Assembly (NCBI GenBank): GCA_028280025.1
Contig: JANQMO010000057.1
Span: 1-28,260, forward strand
DNA: 28,260 bases
Source of the DNA: Chlorobium sp.
GTDB taxonomy: Bacteria > Bacteroidota > Chlorobiia > Chlorobiales > Chlorobiaceae
Direction: 5' to 3'
Below, one piece after another: positions 7,656-14,973 of the stretch. The first letter of the stretch is position 1. Each line of letters begins with the position of its first letter. The translations under genes were made by a program, and so were the position numbers. The notes beneath the pieces were generated by a model. It was given only the letters and a program-made list of their open reading frames with translations. It made no database searches and was not told the DNA's origin.

Positions 7656-8453
7656 TCAGAACAGGAGTCTCTCTGCGTCGAGCACCGGACCTTCCCGGCA
7701 GAGCAGAATTGTCGATGTTCCACTGTTGCCGGGGTTCCTGACTTCTACCGTACAGCCGTAACAGATACCGATCCCGCAGCCCATAACCGATTCAAGTGAC
7801 ACTTCGCACGGGACGCCATGGTCACGGCAGAATTCTGCAAGAGCCTTGAGCATAGGGTTTGGACCGCAGGCGAACACCCTGATGGACCCGGAATCGCAGA
7901 GAGCGTCGAACCTGTCGCGCAATAAATCTATTGCTGTTCCCTTAAAGCCTTCGGAGCCGTCTTCGGTTGCCGTCATACAATCCATCAGACCTTCGGTCCG
8001 GATATCCTGCCGGGTTCTGCCGCCAATGATATTGCGGACTTTTTTCCCTTGCGCACGGATGTTCTTTTCGAGGAAGCGCATGGGCGCGGAACCGATGCCG
8101 CCGGAAACAAGCAGAGCGGTCTGGTAATGCGGATCATCATATGTAAATGCATTGCCGAGCGGCCCGAGTACCTGTAATTCGGCCCCGACGGGCGAGCCGC
8201 ATAAAAGAGACGTTCCGCATCCGACGGACTTTGCCATGATGTCAACCCTGTCGCCGTCGATGTAATGGATCGAGAACGGCCTTCTCAGGAGCGGCTGGTT
8301 CTGCGGACTTATTTTAATGTTGACAAAGTTGCCCGGTTTTGCGTTCCGCGCGACCGGCGGGCACCGGAAGGATACCAGGGAAACATCAGGCCCGATGTTT
8401 GTGCTTGACGATATCGTTACGGTGTTGTCGGTTATTGATGATTCTCTGCGCAT
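7656..8453 (-). CDS. pyrK: Dihydroorotate dehydrogenase electron-transfer subunit
   Basis: A 265-residue FAD/[2Fe-2S] subunit of class 1B dihydroorotate dehydrogenase. It passes electrons from PyrD to NAD in pyrimidine synthesis. The FAD-binding motif RRPFS is at 57-61, the NAD-binding region at about 114-124 (LLVSGGIGSAP), and CGPNPML at 196-202. The iron-sulfur cluster ligands are C226, C231, C234 and C252, with spacing CX4CX2CX17C. Related flavoprotein reductases share this fold, but the C-terminal cluster motif CGIGICYGC and LCREGPV are characteristic of PyrK. PyrD is not in the window. The start is ATG, and the gene is transcribed toward ssb across a 166-bp spacer. Confidence 0.93.
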   Translation of the reverse strand: MRRESSITDNTVTISSSTNIGPDVSLVSFRCPPVARNAKPGNFVNIKISPQNQPLLRRPFSIHYIDGDRVDIMAKSVGCGTSLLCGSPVGAELQVLGPLGNAFTYDDPHYQTALLVSGGIGSAPMRFLEKNIRAQGKKVRNIIGGRTRQDIRTEGLMDCMTATEDGSEGFKGTAIDLLRDRFDALCDSGSIRVFACGPNPMLKALAEFCRDHGVPCEVSLESVMGCGIGICYGCTVEVRNPGNSGTSTILLCREGPVLDAERLLF

Positions 8454-8738
8454 GCGTGGAGTTGTTTCCGGTCTTTGTCAGGCAACATGTAACGTTACGG
8501 TTTATTTCCTTATACAGCAACAAGGAGGCGCTTTTAAACAAAGTATTGTCGTTTATGGTGCGGCCTGGGTTTGGTGACCCGATGGATGTTTTGACTGTTG
8601 TGTGGTCTATCAGGGTTTTTTCCAGTTGAATAATCGAAAAACATTCACTACTCTGTCTTACTTTTCCCCTTTTGTAGAATGTTTCGATAGTTATATCTTG
8701 TACTCTTCGAAAGTTTAAACAATTCCAATGCTTGGTTC
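8454..8738. other. Divergent intergenic region pyrK / first ArsA-like ATPase
   Basis: A 285-bp spacer between divergent genes. It must contain both promoters. I see no convincing small ORF with a ribosome-binding site, no RNA gene and no strong hairpin. The segment just before 8739 is AT-rich, and the ATPase gene lacks a Shine-Dalgarno match. Confidence 0.5.
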
Positions 8739-9956
8739 ATGCGTATTTTAACATTCACCGGAAAAGGCGGGGTCGGGAAAACAAGTGTTTCTGCGGCAAC
8801 GGCAGTTCGTTTGTCTGATTTAGGGTATCGCACCCTCGTCTTGTCCACAGATCCTGCTCATAGCCTTTCCGATTCGTTTAATGTTTCTCTGGGGCCTGAA
8901 CCGACCAAGATCAAGGACAATCTTCACGCCATAGAAGTCAATCCATACGTCGATCTCAAGGAGAACTGGCAGGCTGTCCAGAAATACTATACAAGGATCT
9001 TTGCCGCTCAGGGCGTTTCCGGTGTGGTCGCCGATGAAATGACGATTCTGCCAGGCATGGAGGAACTCTTTTCGCTGTTAAGGATCAAACGTTACAAGGC
9101 GGCCGGTCTCTATGATGCGCTTGTTCTCGATACGGCGCCAACCGGTGAAACGCTGAGGCTGCTTTCGCTGCCCGATACGCTTTCATGGGGTATGAAAGCC
9201 GTGAAGAACGTGAACAAATACATCATGAAGCCGCTCAGCAAGCCGCTTTCAAAGATGTCAGACAAAATAGCCTACTATATTCCGCCCGAAGATGCCATTG
9301 ATTCGGTCGACCAGGTGTTTGACGAGCTCGAGGACATCAGGGAGATCCTGACCGACAACACCAACTCTACCGTCAGGCTGGTCATGAATGCGGAAAGAAT
9401 GTCTATCAAGGAGACCATGCGGGCTCTTACCTACCTGAATTTGTACGGCTTCAATGTCGATATGGTGCTGGTCAACAAGATGCTTGATGCAAAGGAAGAC
9501 AGCGGCTATCTGGAGAAGTGGAAAGGGATTCAGCAGAAGTATCTCAGCGAGATCGAGCAGGGCTTCACGCCGCTGCCGGTCAAGAAGCTGAAAATGTACG
9601 AGTCGGAGATCGTCGGGCTCGAGGCTCTCGAACGGTTTGCCAGCGATATGTACGGGGACTCCGATCCTTCCGAGCTCATGTTCAGCGAGCCGCCGATCAA
9701 GTTTGAAAGGAGCGGTGACATGTACGAGGTACAGCTGAAGCTCATGTTTGCCAATCCTGTCGATATCGATGTATGGGTTACGGGGGACGAGTTATTCGTC
9801 CAGATCGGAAACCAGAGGAAGATCATTACTCTGCCGATCAGTCTTACAGGTCTCGATCCTGGGGATGCCGTTTTTAAAGACAAATGGCTGCACATTCCTT
9901 TTGACCTGAACAAGCAGGGAGAGCATCACCGGGAAAAAGCATATGACCAGGTTTGA
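8739..9956 (+). CDS. ArsA/Get3-like ATPase with C-terminal HSP20-like domain (paralogue 1)
   Basis: A 405-residue deviant-Walker P-loop ATPase of the ArsA/GET3 family. It has P-loop GKGGVGKTS (8-16), switch I STDPAHSLSD (36-45), switch II DTAPTGET (131-138), and NAERMSIKET later in the ATPase domain. The last ~90 residues form an alpha-crystallin/HSP20-like beta domain with VQLKLMFANPV and ITLPISL stretches, as in the ArsA_HSP20 family. The protein contains no cysteine, so the arsenite-binding thiol site of true ArsA is absent and arsenite pumping is unlikely. It lies upstream of csmC on the same strand, and a paralogue lies beyond csmA. I infer an ATP-driven chaperone or targeting role for chlorosome or membrane proteins. 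The ATG start gives the P-loop its normal N-terminal position. Confidence 0.9.
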   Translation: MRILTFTGKGGVGKTSVSAATAVRLSDLGYRTLVLSTDPAHSLSDSFNVSLGPEPTKIKDNLHAIEVNPYVDLKENWQAVQKYYTRIFAAQGVSGVVADEMTILPGMEELFSLLRIKRYKAAGLYDALVLDTAPTGETLRLLSLPDTLSWGMKAVKNVNKYIMKPLSKPLSKMSDKIAYYIPPEDAIDSVDQVFDELEDIREILTDNTNSTVRLVMNAERMSIKETMRALTYLNLYGFNVDMVLVNKMLDAKEDSGYLEKWKGIQQKYLSEIEQGFTPLPVKKLKMYESEIVGLEALERFASDMYGDSDPSELMFSEPPIKFERSGDMYEVQLKLMFANPVDIDVWVTGDELFVQIGNQRKIITLPISLTGLDPGDAVFKDKWLHIPFDLNKQGEHHREKAYDQV

Positions 9957-10077
9957 TATTTGGATGATTTTTCACGCTTTTCGACCGGATTTTGGATGGT
10001 AACGAAAAAATTTTTTACCTTTTTTGCACAACCAACACAACAAACAATCAATAACTGCAGGGGATCATGCAACCTGC

Positions 10078-10084
10078 AAGGAGG
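10078..10084 (+). promoter_or_regulatory. Ribosome-binding site of csmC
   Basis: AAGGAGG with a 6-base spacer before ATG 10091 is a near-perfect Shine-Dalgarno site. It decides against the ATG at 10067 that lies in frame upstream. Together with the csmA site it stands out, because many neighbouring genes have no recognisable site, consistent with high expression of chlorosome proteins. Confidence 0.9.
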
Positions 10085-10090
10085 AATATC

Positions 10091-10501
10091 ATGGGTGAAT
10101 CGTATCAGAATGTCCGCAAGGAATTTAAGAGCCTTGAACTGACAGACAGGGTGGCTTTTCTGGCAGAAGGTGCCTTGCTTACAGGACAGAGTGCAGTCGT
10201 TGGCGGCCTCGAACTGGCCGGGAACCTTGTTGAGACCGTTGCAGGGACAGTGGGCTCCCTTGTTGATGCAACCGGTGTCGGCAGAATGCTCGGCAGTACC
10301 AGCGGTGTGGTCGGTGATACTATCGACAGGGTTGCCATTACGGTCAAAGACGTTTCGAGAACAGCCGGTGATCTTTATTCGGATGCGGTCAAAAACGTTG
10401 AAAATGTAACCGAGAATGCCGCGACGGCAGTCGGTGATGCGGGAATGACGGCTTCTGAAACGGTCAAGGGAGTGAAAAACTCTCTCGGCGGTAAAAAATA
10501 A
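10091..10501 (+). CDS. csmC: Chlorosome envelope protein C
   Basis: A 136-residue chlorosome envelope protein of the CsmC/CsmD family. These proteins sit in the lipid monolayer envelope around the bacteriochlorophyll aggregates. The middle (about 22-85) is rich in Gly, Ala and Val with small-residue spacing (GALLTGQSAVVGGLELAG, GTVGSLVDATGVG), suggesting amphipathic or envelope-embedded helices. The C-terminal third is polar and Ala/Val-rich, ending in GGKK. The assignment as CsmC rather than CsmD rests on its position just upstream of csmA, an arrangement known from Chlorobium/Chlorobaculum, where the two are cotranscribed. The start at 10091 is set by the AAGGAGG site. The preceding ATPase gene ends 134 bp upstream, so csmC probably has its own promoter, possibly near the A/T tract at 10004-10026. 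Confidence 0.88.
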   Translation: MGESYQNVRKEFKSLELTDRVAFLAEGALLTGQSAVVGGLELAGNLVETVAGTVGSLVDATGVGRMLGSTSGVVGDTIDRVAITVKDVSRTAGDLYSDAVKNVENVTENAATAVGDAGMTASETVKGVKNSLGGKK

Positions 10502-10517
10502 GAGCGTTTGGGACGCG

Positions 10518-10564
10518 TTACGGTGAAGGTGTTTTTGTTTGTGTTTTTTATTAATTTACCGTAA
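10518..10564 (+). promoter_or_regulatory. Inverted repeat in the csmC-csmA spacer
   Basis: TTACGGT (10518-10524) and ACCGTAA (10558-10564) are a perfect 7-bp inverted repeat separated by a T-rich 33-nt interval. It lies between csmC and csmA. It could protect or end the csmC part of the message, or lie in the promoter region for a separate abundant csmA transcript. This is inference only. Confidence 0.35.
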
Positions 10565-10635
10565 ATTATTTCAAAGTATCCTATTTCCGTTTAACCTGGT
10601 AGATTTCCAATAATTAAATTCCAAAAGGAGGAATT

Positions 10636-10881
10636 ATGAGTGGAGGAGGCGTATTTACCGATATCCTAGCCGCAGCCGGCCGTATCTTTGAGGTCATGGT
10701 TGAAGGTCACTGGGAAACTGTCGGTATGCTTTTTGATTCTTTGGGCAAAGGCACCATGAGAATCAATCGTAATGCTTACGGTAACCTTGGTGGCGGTGGC
10801 GGCAGCCTTCGCGGTTCTTCACCTGAAGTTTCCGGTTTTGCTGTGCCATCCAAAGCGGTTGAGTCCAAATTCGCTAAGTAA
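10636..10881 (+). CDS. csmA: Chlorosome baseplate protein CsmA (precursor)
   Basis: An 81-residue precursor of the baseplate protein that binds bacteriochlorophyll a and passes excitation from the chlorosome to the FMO protein. The N-terminus MSGGGVFTDILAAAGRIF, the amphipathic helix through about residue 36, and the EGHW motif with His25 (proposed BChl a ligand) and Trp26 are canonical. The mature protein in related species ends after about 59 residues in a glycine-rich SLRG context. Here that corresponds to about residue 60, after a five-glycine run (53-56 plus 52) that makes this copy one or two residues longer than usual. The remaining ~21 residues would be removed. The strong ribosome-binding site AAAAGGAGG precedes the ATG by about 6 bases, and a strong terminator follows. 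Confidence 0.97.
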   Translation: MSGGGVFTDILAAAGRIFEVMVEGHWETVGMLFDSLGKGTMRINRNAYGNLGGGGGSLRGSSPEVSGFAVPSKAVESKFAK

Positions 10882-10902
10882 GCGCACACAACCAAAGAGC
10901 AT

Positions 10903-10947
10903 AAAAGGCAGTGACAGCAGTACGCTTTCCACTGCCTTTTTTATTTT
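10903..10947 (+). terminator. Rho-independent terminator after csmA
   Basis: AAAAGGCAGTG (10903-10913) and CACTGCCTTTT (10930-10940) form a perfect 11-bp stem with a 16-nt loop, followed by a T-rich tract (TTATTTT). It is placed 21 bp after the csmA stop, separating the csmCA unit from the downstream genes. Confidence 0.92.
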
Positions 10948-11190
10948 GATCCGCTTCCGAATATTGATGCTGTCCATTGATCCTTTCTTCCTGCCAGGCT
11001 TTTCCGGCACAGGTCTCAGAACGTTTTTTTTCTTGCACCGGGCTCCATTGTTCCAGTCATCAGCAATCCTGTAGGCGCATGGCGTGGACAGGTTTGATAA
11101 GTGGTATATTATTGTATAACTTCAATTTGTTTTTGTATTTTAACAGTTTGAGTACAATGCGGCTAAACACTGTAAAGAGTACGACTTAAG
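10948..11190. other. Intergenic region after the csmA terminator
   Basis: About 240 bp without a credible gene. It presumably carries the promoter of the downstream 560-codon gene. The best guess is TTTTTG and TACAAT with a 17-bp spacer, within about 11131-11159. This is a weak match. Confidence 0.35.
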
Positions 11191-12873
11191 ATGGCTACAA
11201 TTTCTACGTATGTATCAGGTCACACCGAGGCGGCTGATGTCAGGGAGTTTCTTGAAAAGCAGCTTCTCAATGCAGGTGAGCGGCCGATAGCATTTTTTGA
11301 TGGCGTGTTCTATGAGTCTCATCAGGAACGTGTGGGTAATATCGCGTACCAGGATTATCTGATATATTCCGACAAGGCGGTGTATCTCTGGGCAAGAGGT
11401 GCAGACAAGGACTATCTTGACAGATTCGCTCTCGGAGCGGTTTCGATCAACAGCAGAAACAAGGACGACGATTTCGCCACCCTGAACCTTCGGATCAGGC
11501 GGGAAGGAAAGGAGCCGGTATACGTGATATTTGATATGGTCGAGATCGATGAGGCCGGAAAAATAAGCTCGCTTCATACGATTATCGAGTCCATTATCGA
11601 GAATAATCTCGGAGGTAATTTCAGGGGAGAGATTCCCGAAGATATAGCCGAAGAAGTGTTCAGAGGATCGGGAACCATCTGTCCCCCGAGTGCTCTTACA
11701 TTCGGCTCGCCGGGGGATGCCGATGCGGCTGCCCATGGCAGCCGTATCGGCTATGGACAGGATCTGCTTGAACAATACAAGGCTTCTATCGGGTATGCAC
11801 CTGAAGATTTTCAGGGAGGCAACACCGGTTACGGATCGCCAGGGAGGCAGCAGGATGCAGAGGGGTTCAGGCGTCCAGGTATTCCGAAAGAGCTCGAGGA
11901 TATTCTGCCGACCGATCCTGAATCGCTCAAGCGGATTGCAGCCAACCTCAGGGATTCGATCGGCGAAGCGCAATTCAAGTTTCGCGATCAGTTCATCAAG
12001 GATATACAAAATGTTCCCAACGATGTTGCAACAGTGCTGACGGCCCTGAGCGACCTCGTGACGAATATTGCCGACAACCCTCAGGCTGAAAAGTTCGTTC
12101 TCAATGCCATTCAGACGGCCGTAAAGAATGACGGCATCCTGGGTTCTATGGGAAAGATACTGAAGCTGACGACCGGTTTCGGGCCCGCGGGCCCAAAGCC
12201 CCCTTCTCCAAAGTCTTCCGGCAGACCCGGCGCCGGCAAAACGTCAGGTAAGGATTTCGATGGGGGACCGGATAATGCCGAAGCCGGTACGATACGCAGA
12301 AAGAAGGTTACCATCCATACCGATGATGAAACAGAAGGCTTGTCGGGAGCTTCCCTTGACAAGGCATTTGAGGAGATGGAGGCGGTGTTCAGAGAGTCGG
12401 AGTCAGGAACACCGGATACCGTGGAAGAGAAAAAGGTCAGGTCAAAAAAACTGTCGGTTATTGCCGAAAAGCCCGATACAAAAGATGCGGTTCCCGGTGA
12501 TACAGCAGCTTCATCGACACCTTCCGGTGACGATACGCAGGGTGAGGCGGTTCGAACCAGAAAAATCAAGGTAATCCCCGAAGAATCTGCAGAGCCTCAT
12601 GTCGATGAGGTTGAACTGAAGGAGGCGCTGAAAGAGGTTGCCGATACAGCTCTTCCAGTAGCGGAGAAACCGGAAGAGCCTGTCCGGAAGAAACTTCCTG
12701 TCCGTTCTGGGTCGAACGAAAACGACAAAGAGGGAGTATCACCGTCGAAAGTATATCGAACACTTGAGTCCGCTTCCGGAAATGAGGAGGGTGGCGGAGA
12801 AGGCAGTCGTCCGGTCAAACAGGCAAAATATACTGGCTCAAGTCCCCGAAGGGGTGTTAAAAAAAGCAAGTAA
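11191..12873 (+). CDS. Uncharacterised 560-residue protein in the chlorosome locus
   Basis: I do not recognise a named family. Residues about 1-145 look like a compact beta-rich domain reminiscent of bacterial PH-like folds (RPIAFFDGVFYE, YQDYLIYSDKAVYLWARG, LDRFALGAVSINS). A glycine-rich linker follows (about 160-230). Next is a helical region (about 232-328: IPKELEDILPTDPESLKRIA, then SDLVTNIADNP). The last ~230 residues are low-complexity, Pro/Ser/Glu/Asp-rich and probably disordered. Four basic motifs of form [VI]RxKK[VLI]xV are spaced through that tail, at about 368, 416, 454 and 498, and it ends in a basic RRGVKKSK. There is no signal peptide or membrane segment. It lies between csmA and a second ArsA/Get3-like ATPase, 39 bp upstream of the latter, so the two are probably cotranscribed. 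A chlorosome assembly or tethering role is possible but unproven. Confidence 0.85.
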   Translation: MATISTYVSGHTEAADVREFLEKQLLNAGERPIAFFDGVFYESHQERVGNIAYQDYLIYSDKAVYLWARGADKDYLDRFALGAVSINSRNKDDDFATLNLRIRREGKEPVYVIFDMVEIDEAGKISSLHTIIESIIENNLGGNFRGEIPEDIAEEVFRGSGTICPPSALTFGSPGDADAAAHGSRIGYGQDLLEQYKASIGYAPEDFQGGNTGYGSPGRQQDAEGFRRPGIPKELEDILPTDPESLKRIAANLRDSIGEAQFKFRDQFIKDIQNVPNDVATVLTALSDLVTNIADNPQAEKFVLNAIQTAVKNDGILGSMGKILKLTTGFGPAGPKPPSPKSSGRPGAGKTSGKDFDGGPDNAEAGTIRRKKVTIHTDDETEGLSGASLDKAFEEMEAVFRESESGTPDTVEEKKVRSKKLSVIAEKPDTKDAVPGDTAASSTPSGDDTQGEAVRTRKIKVIPEESAEPHVDEVELKEALKEVADTALPVAEKPEEPVRKKLPVRSGSNENDKEGVSPSKVYRTLESASGNEEGGGEGSRPVKQAKYTGSSPRRGVKKSK

Positions 12874-12912
12874 AAAGGGTTTCGTACATACAACAGTTTT
12901 TCAGAACATGCC

Positions 12913-14070
12913 ATGAGAATCATTCTTTATCTGGGGAAAGGCGGCGTTGGTAAAACAACAATCTCTGCAGCTACTGCAACAGCAATTGCCCGCGGCGGAG
13001 AGAAAGTGCTCATCATGAGTACGGATGTTGCACATAGTCTGGCTGACGCGTTTGGCAAAGAGCTCTCACCCATTCCGGTCGAAGTTGAAAAGAACCTCTT
13101 TGCAATGGAGGTGAACGTTCTTGAAGAAATTCGGTCAAACTGGAGTGAGCTGTATTCCTATTTTTCATCGATCCTGATGCACGATGGGGCAAACGAGGTC
13201 GTTGCCGAAGAATTGGCCATTATTCCCGGTATGGAGGAGATGATCAGTCTGCGCTACATCTGGAAAGCGGCCAAATCGGGGAAATATGATGCCGTTGTCG
13301 TCGATGCGGCTCCTACCGGTGAGACAATGCGCCTGCTTGGCATGCCTGAATCGTATGGCTGGTACTCCGAAAAAATCGGGGGCTGGCACGCCAAAGCAAT
13401 CGGTTTTGCCGCACCGCTGCTCAACCGCTTCATGCCCAAGAAAAACATCTTCAAGCTCATGCCTGAAGTCAATGAGCATATGAAGGAACTTCACGGTATG
13501 CTCCAGGATACATCCATTACCACGTTCAGGGTCGTGGTCAATCCTGAAAATATGGTGATCAAGGAAGCTCTGCGGGTCCAGACCTATCTCAACCTTTTCG
13601 GATACAAACTCGATGCAGTTGTTGTCAACAAGATCCTGCCGCAGAGCTCACCTGATGAATACCTCAACAGTCTTATTGCCCTTCAGCAGAAGTATCTGAA
13701 AATTATCGATGACTGTTTTTATCCCATTCCGATTTTCAAGGCATCGCAGGTCGCACGTGAGGTGATCAGCACAGAACAGCTCCACGCATTGAGCCAGGAG
13801 ATTTTCGACAGTCACAAGCCTTCTGAGGTACTTTACAAGAACGATCAGACACAGTCTCTCGAAAAGGTTGACGGCAAGTATATTCTGCGCCTTCATATGC
13901 CGAACGTAGAAATCGACAAGCTCAACGTGAATATCAAAGGTGACGAGCTTCTTGTCGATATCAACAACTTCAGAAAAAGCATTGTGCTGCCCAATATCCT
14001 CGTCGGCAGGAAAACGGAAGGTGCCGATTTCGATTCGGGTCACCTGAACATCACGTTTTCGGGAACGTAG
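12913..14070 (+). CDS. ArsA/Get3-like ATPase with C-terminal HSP20-like domain (paralogue 2)
   Basis: A 385-residue paralogue of the ATPase at 8739. It has P-loop GKGGVGKTT (8-16), switch I STDVAHSLAD (36-45), switch II DAAPTGET (131-138), and the NPENMVIKEA helix. The motifs sit at exactly the same residue numbers as in paralogue 1. The C-terminal ~75 residues again resemble the ArsA_HSP20 domain (RLHMPNVEIDKLNVNIKGDE, KSIVLPNIL). Only one cysteine is present, so the arsenite-binding triad cannot form. It follows the 560-residue protein after 39 bp, probably in one operon. The pair of ATPases brackets csmCA. If they behave like Get3, they could homo- or heterodimerise and handle hydrophobic clients such as envelope proteins. 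ATG start, no Shine-Dalgarno match. Confidence 0.9.
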   Translation: MRIILYLGKGGVGKTTISAATATAIARGGEKVLIMSTDVAHSLADAFGKELSPIPVEVEKNLFAMEVNVLEEIRSNWSELYSYFSSILMHDGANEVVAEELAIIPGMEEMISLRYIWKAAKSGKYDAVVVDAAPTGETMRLLGMPESYGWYSEKIGGWHAKAIGFAAPLLNRFMPKKNIFKLMPEVNEHMKELHGMLQDTSITTFRVVVNPENMVIKEALRVQTYLNLFGYKLDAVVVNKILPQSSPDEYLNSLIALQQKYLKIIDDCFYPIPIFKASQVAREVISTEQLHALSQEIFDSHKPSEVLYKNDQTQSLEKVDGKYILRLHMPNVEIDKLNVNIKGDELLVDINNFRKSIVLPNILVGRKTEGADFDSGHLNITFSGT

Positions 14071-14073
14071 ATT

Positions 14074-14087
14074 CGTGAATCGTGAAT
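14074..14087. repeat. Heptamer pair CGTGAAT x2
   Basis: Two perfect CGTGAAT units begin three bases after the stop codon of the ATPase gene. They are the reverse complement of the ATTCACG array at the other end of the same spacer. Confidence 0.65.
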
Positions 14088-14157
14088 AGGGGAAGATAGG
14101 GAAAGTCAAAAGGCAAAAACAAGCTGGCGATTATCCTGTTGATTTGTTGTACGGATA

Positions 14158-14199
14158 CATTGAAAGGCATTTTATAGGTCATATAGGTCCTATAAGTTT
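14158..14199. repeat. Dispersed 9-mer repeat, copy 3
   Basis: A leader cattgaaaggc is followed by TATAGGTCA (14173), TATAGGTCC (14182) and TATAAGTTT (14191). Both leader and units match copy 1 at 97-150. Confidence 0.75.
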
Positions 14200-14223
14200 C
14201 AGCCTATCAATGACCTCTGTACG

Positions 14224-14288
14224 GGCGGGTTTGAAACCCGCCTCTACTGATTCTCCTGTAACTTCACGGGCAGCACAGGGGGCTGCCC
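14224..14288. repeat. Two GC-rich hairpins
   Basis: Hairpin A has GGCGGGTTT and AAACCCGCC arms (14224-14242). Hairpin B has GGGCAG and CTGCCC arms (14268-14288). Both are followed by a CTAC word. Elements of this appearance are common dispersed repeats in diverse bacteria. Neither has a T tract, so they are not obvious terminators. Confidence 0.55.
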
Positions 14289-14402
14289 CTACAGCACTCA
14301 ATGCTCAATGCGAATGACATAACTCCCGGCACATCCTTCCCTTGTCTCTTGACTCTTCGTTCTCCTGCCAGCCAGCCATCAAGCTATCCAGCCAATCAAG
14401 CC

Positions 14403-14430
14403 ATTCACGAATCACGATTTACGATTCACG
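14403..14430. repeat. Heptamer array ATTCACG x4 overlapping the folK 3' end
   Basis: ATTCACG, AATCACG, ATTTACG and ATTCACG occur in strict 7-bp steps. The folK stop codon (14412-14414) and several preceding codons lie inside the array. Confidence 0.75.
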
Positions 14431-14960
14431 ATTTTCCCCGGAACTATCAGCTCGATCTCATCCAGCGGTGAGATTTCCGAACGGTCGGGGCATGAAGCGA
14501 GCAGTTCGGCTGTTGTTTTTTTCAGGACCGGGTGGACCGGATTGGCAAGTTCGAGCAGGGGGAGCAGGACAAATTTTCTGTTCGGCAGTTCAGGGTGGGG
14601 GAGAACGAGGTTTTTGTCGTTCCATACGATCTCATCATAGTAGAGGAGGTCGAGGTCGAGTGTCCTGGGAATCCATTTCGGGTGGTTCTTTGCTCTTCCG
14701 AGCCGTTCTTCTATCGTGCCGCACATGTTCAGTAACGACTGCGGAGAAAGGGTCGTGAGAACTTGAAAAACGGCATTGTAAAACCAGTCCTGTTCTTTCA
14801 TGCCGAGAGGTTCTGAATGGTAGATTCTCGATACTCCGGAAATAGACGTGTGCGGAAGTTCCGCAAGCATGAAGATGCTCTGCTGGAGGTTTTCTTTCCT
14901 GTTGCCGATGTTTGAACCGGCACCGATAAAGACAATATGCTTTTCTTTTTCGGTTTCCAT
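14412..14960 (-). CDS. folK: 2-amino-4-hydroxy-6-hydroxymethyldihydropteridine pyrophosphokinase
   Basis: A 182-residue HPPK that pyrophosphorylates the pterin precursor in folate synthesis. It has GAGSNIGNRKENL (13-25), NAVFQVLT (62-69), the HPPK signature RTLDLDLLYYD (99-109) with the metal-binding aspartates D102 and D104, and HPELPNRKFVLLPL (122-135). The start is ATG 14960, chosen because it gives the family's usual N-terminus. An upstream in-frame start at 15014 would overlap folB by 41 bases. The gene begins 13 bp after the folB stop, so the two are an operon. The C-terminal residues after GK are encoded by a heptamer repeat array, so the tail is likely dispensable. Confidence 0.93.
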   Translation of the reverse strand: METEKEKHIVFIGAGSNIGNRKENLQQSIFMLAELPHTSISGVSRIYHSEPLGMKEQDWFYNAVFQVLTTLSPQSLLNMCGTIEERLGRAKNHPKWIPRTLDLDLLYYDEIVWNDKNLVLPHPELPNRKFVLLPLLELANPVHPVLKKTTAELLASCPDRSEISPLDEIELIVPGKIVNRKS

Positions 14961-14973
14961 AGTAGTGAGCGGA

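Larger units (their letters stand above)
14071..14411. other. Repeat-filled convergent spacer
   Basis: This 341-bp spacer between the convergent ATPase and folK genes holds no gene. It contains a heptamer pair (14074-14087), the 9-mer repeat copy 3, two GC-rich hairpins and simple-sequence stretches around 14345-14405 (repeated CCAGC and ATCAAGC words). It ends in an ATTCACG heptamer array that runs into folK. Confidence 0.7.

Noticed and set aside
11215..12009. 264-codon minus-strand open frame opposite the 560-residue protein
   Set aside because: The plus-strand frame is longer, lies in a same-strand gene cluster and has domain-like organisation. The antisense frame is rich in chance residues.
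8739..14070. Arsenite-efflux (ars) operon suggested by two ArsA-like genes
   Set aside because: Neither protein has the cysteine set of the arsenite site, and there is no arsB, arsR or arsC. The context is chlorosomal.
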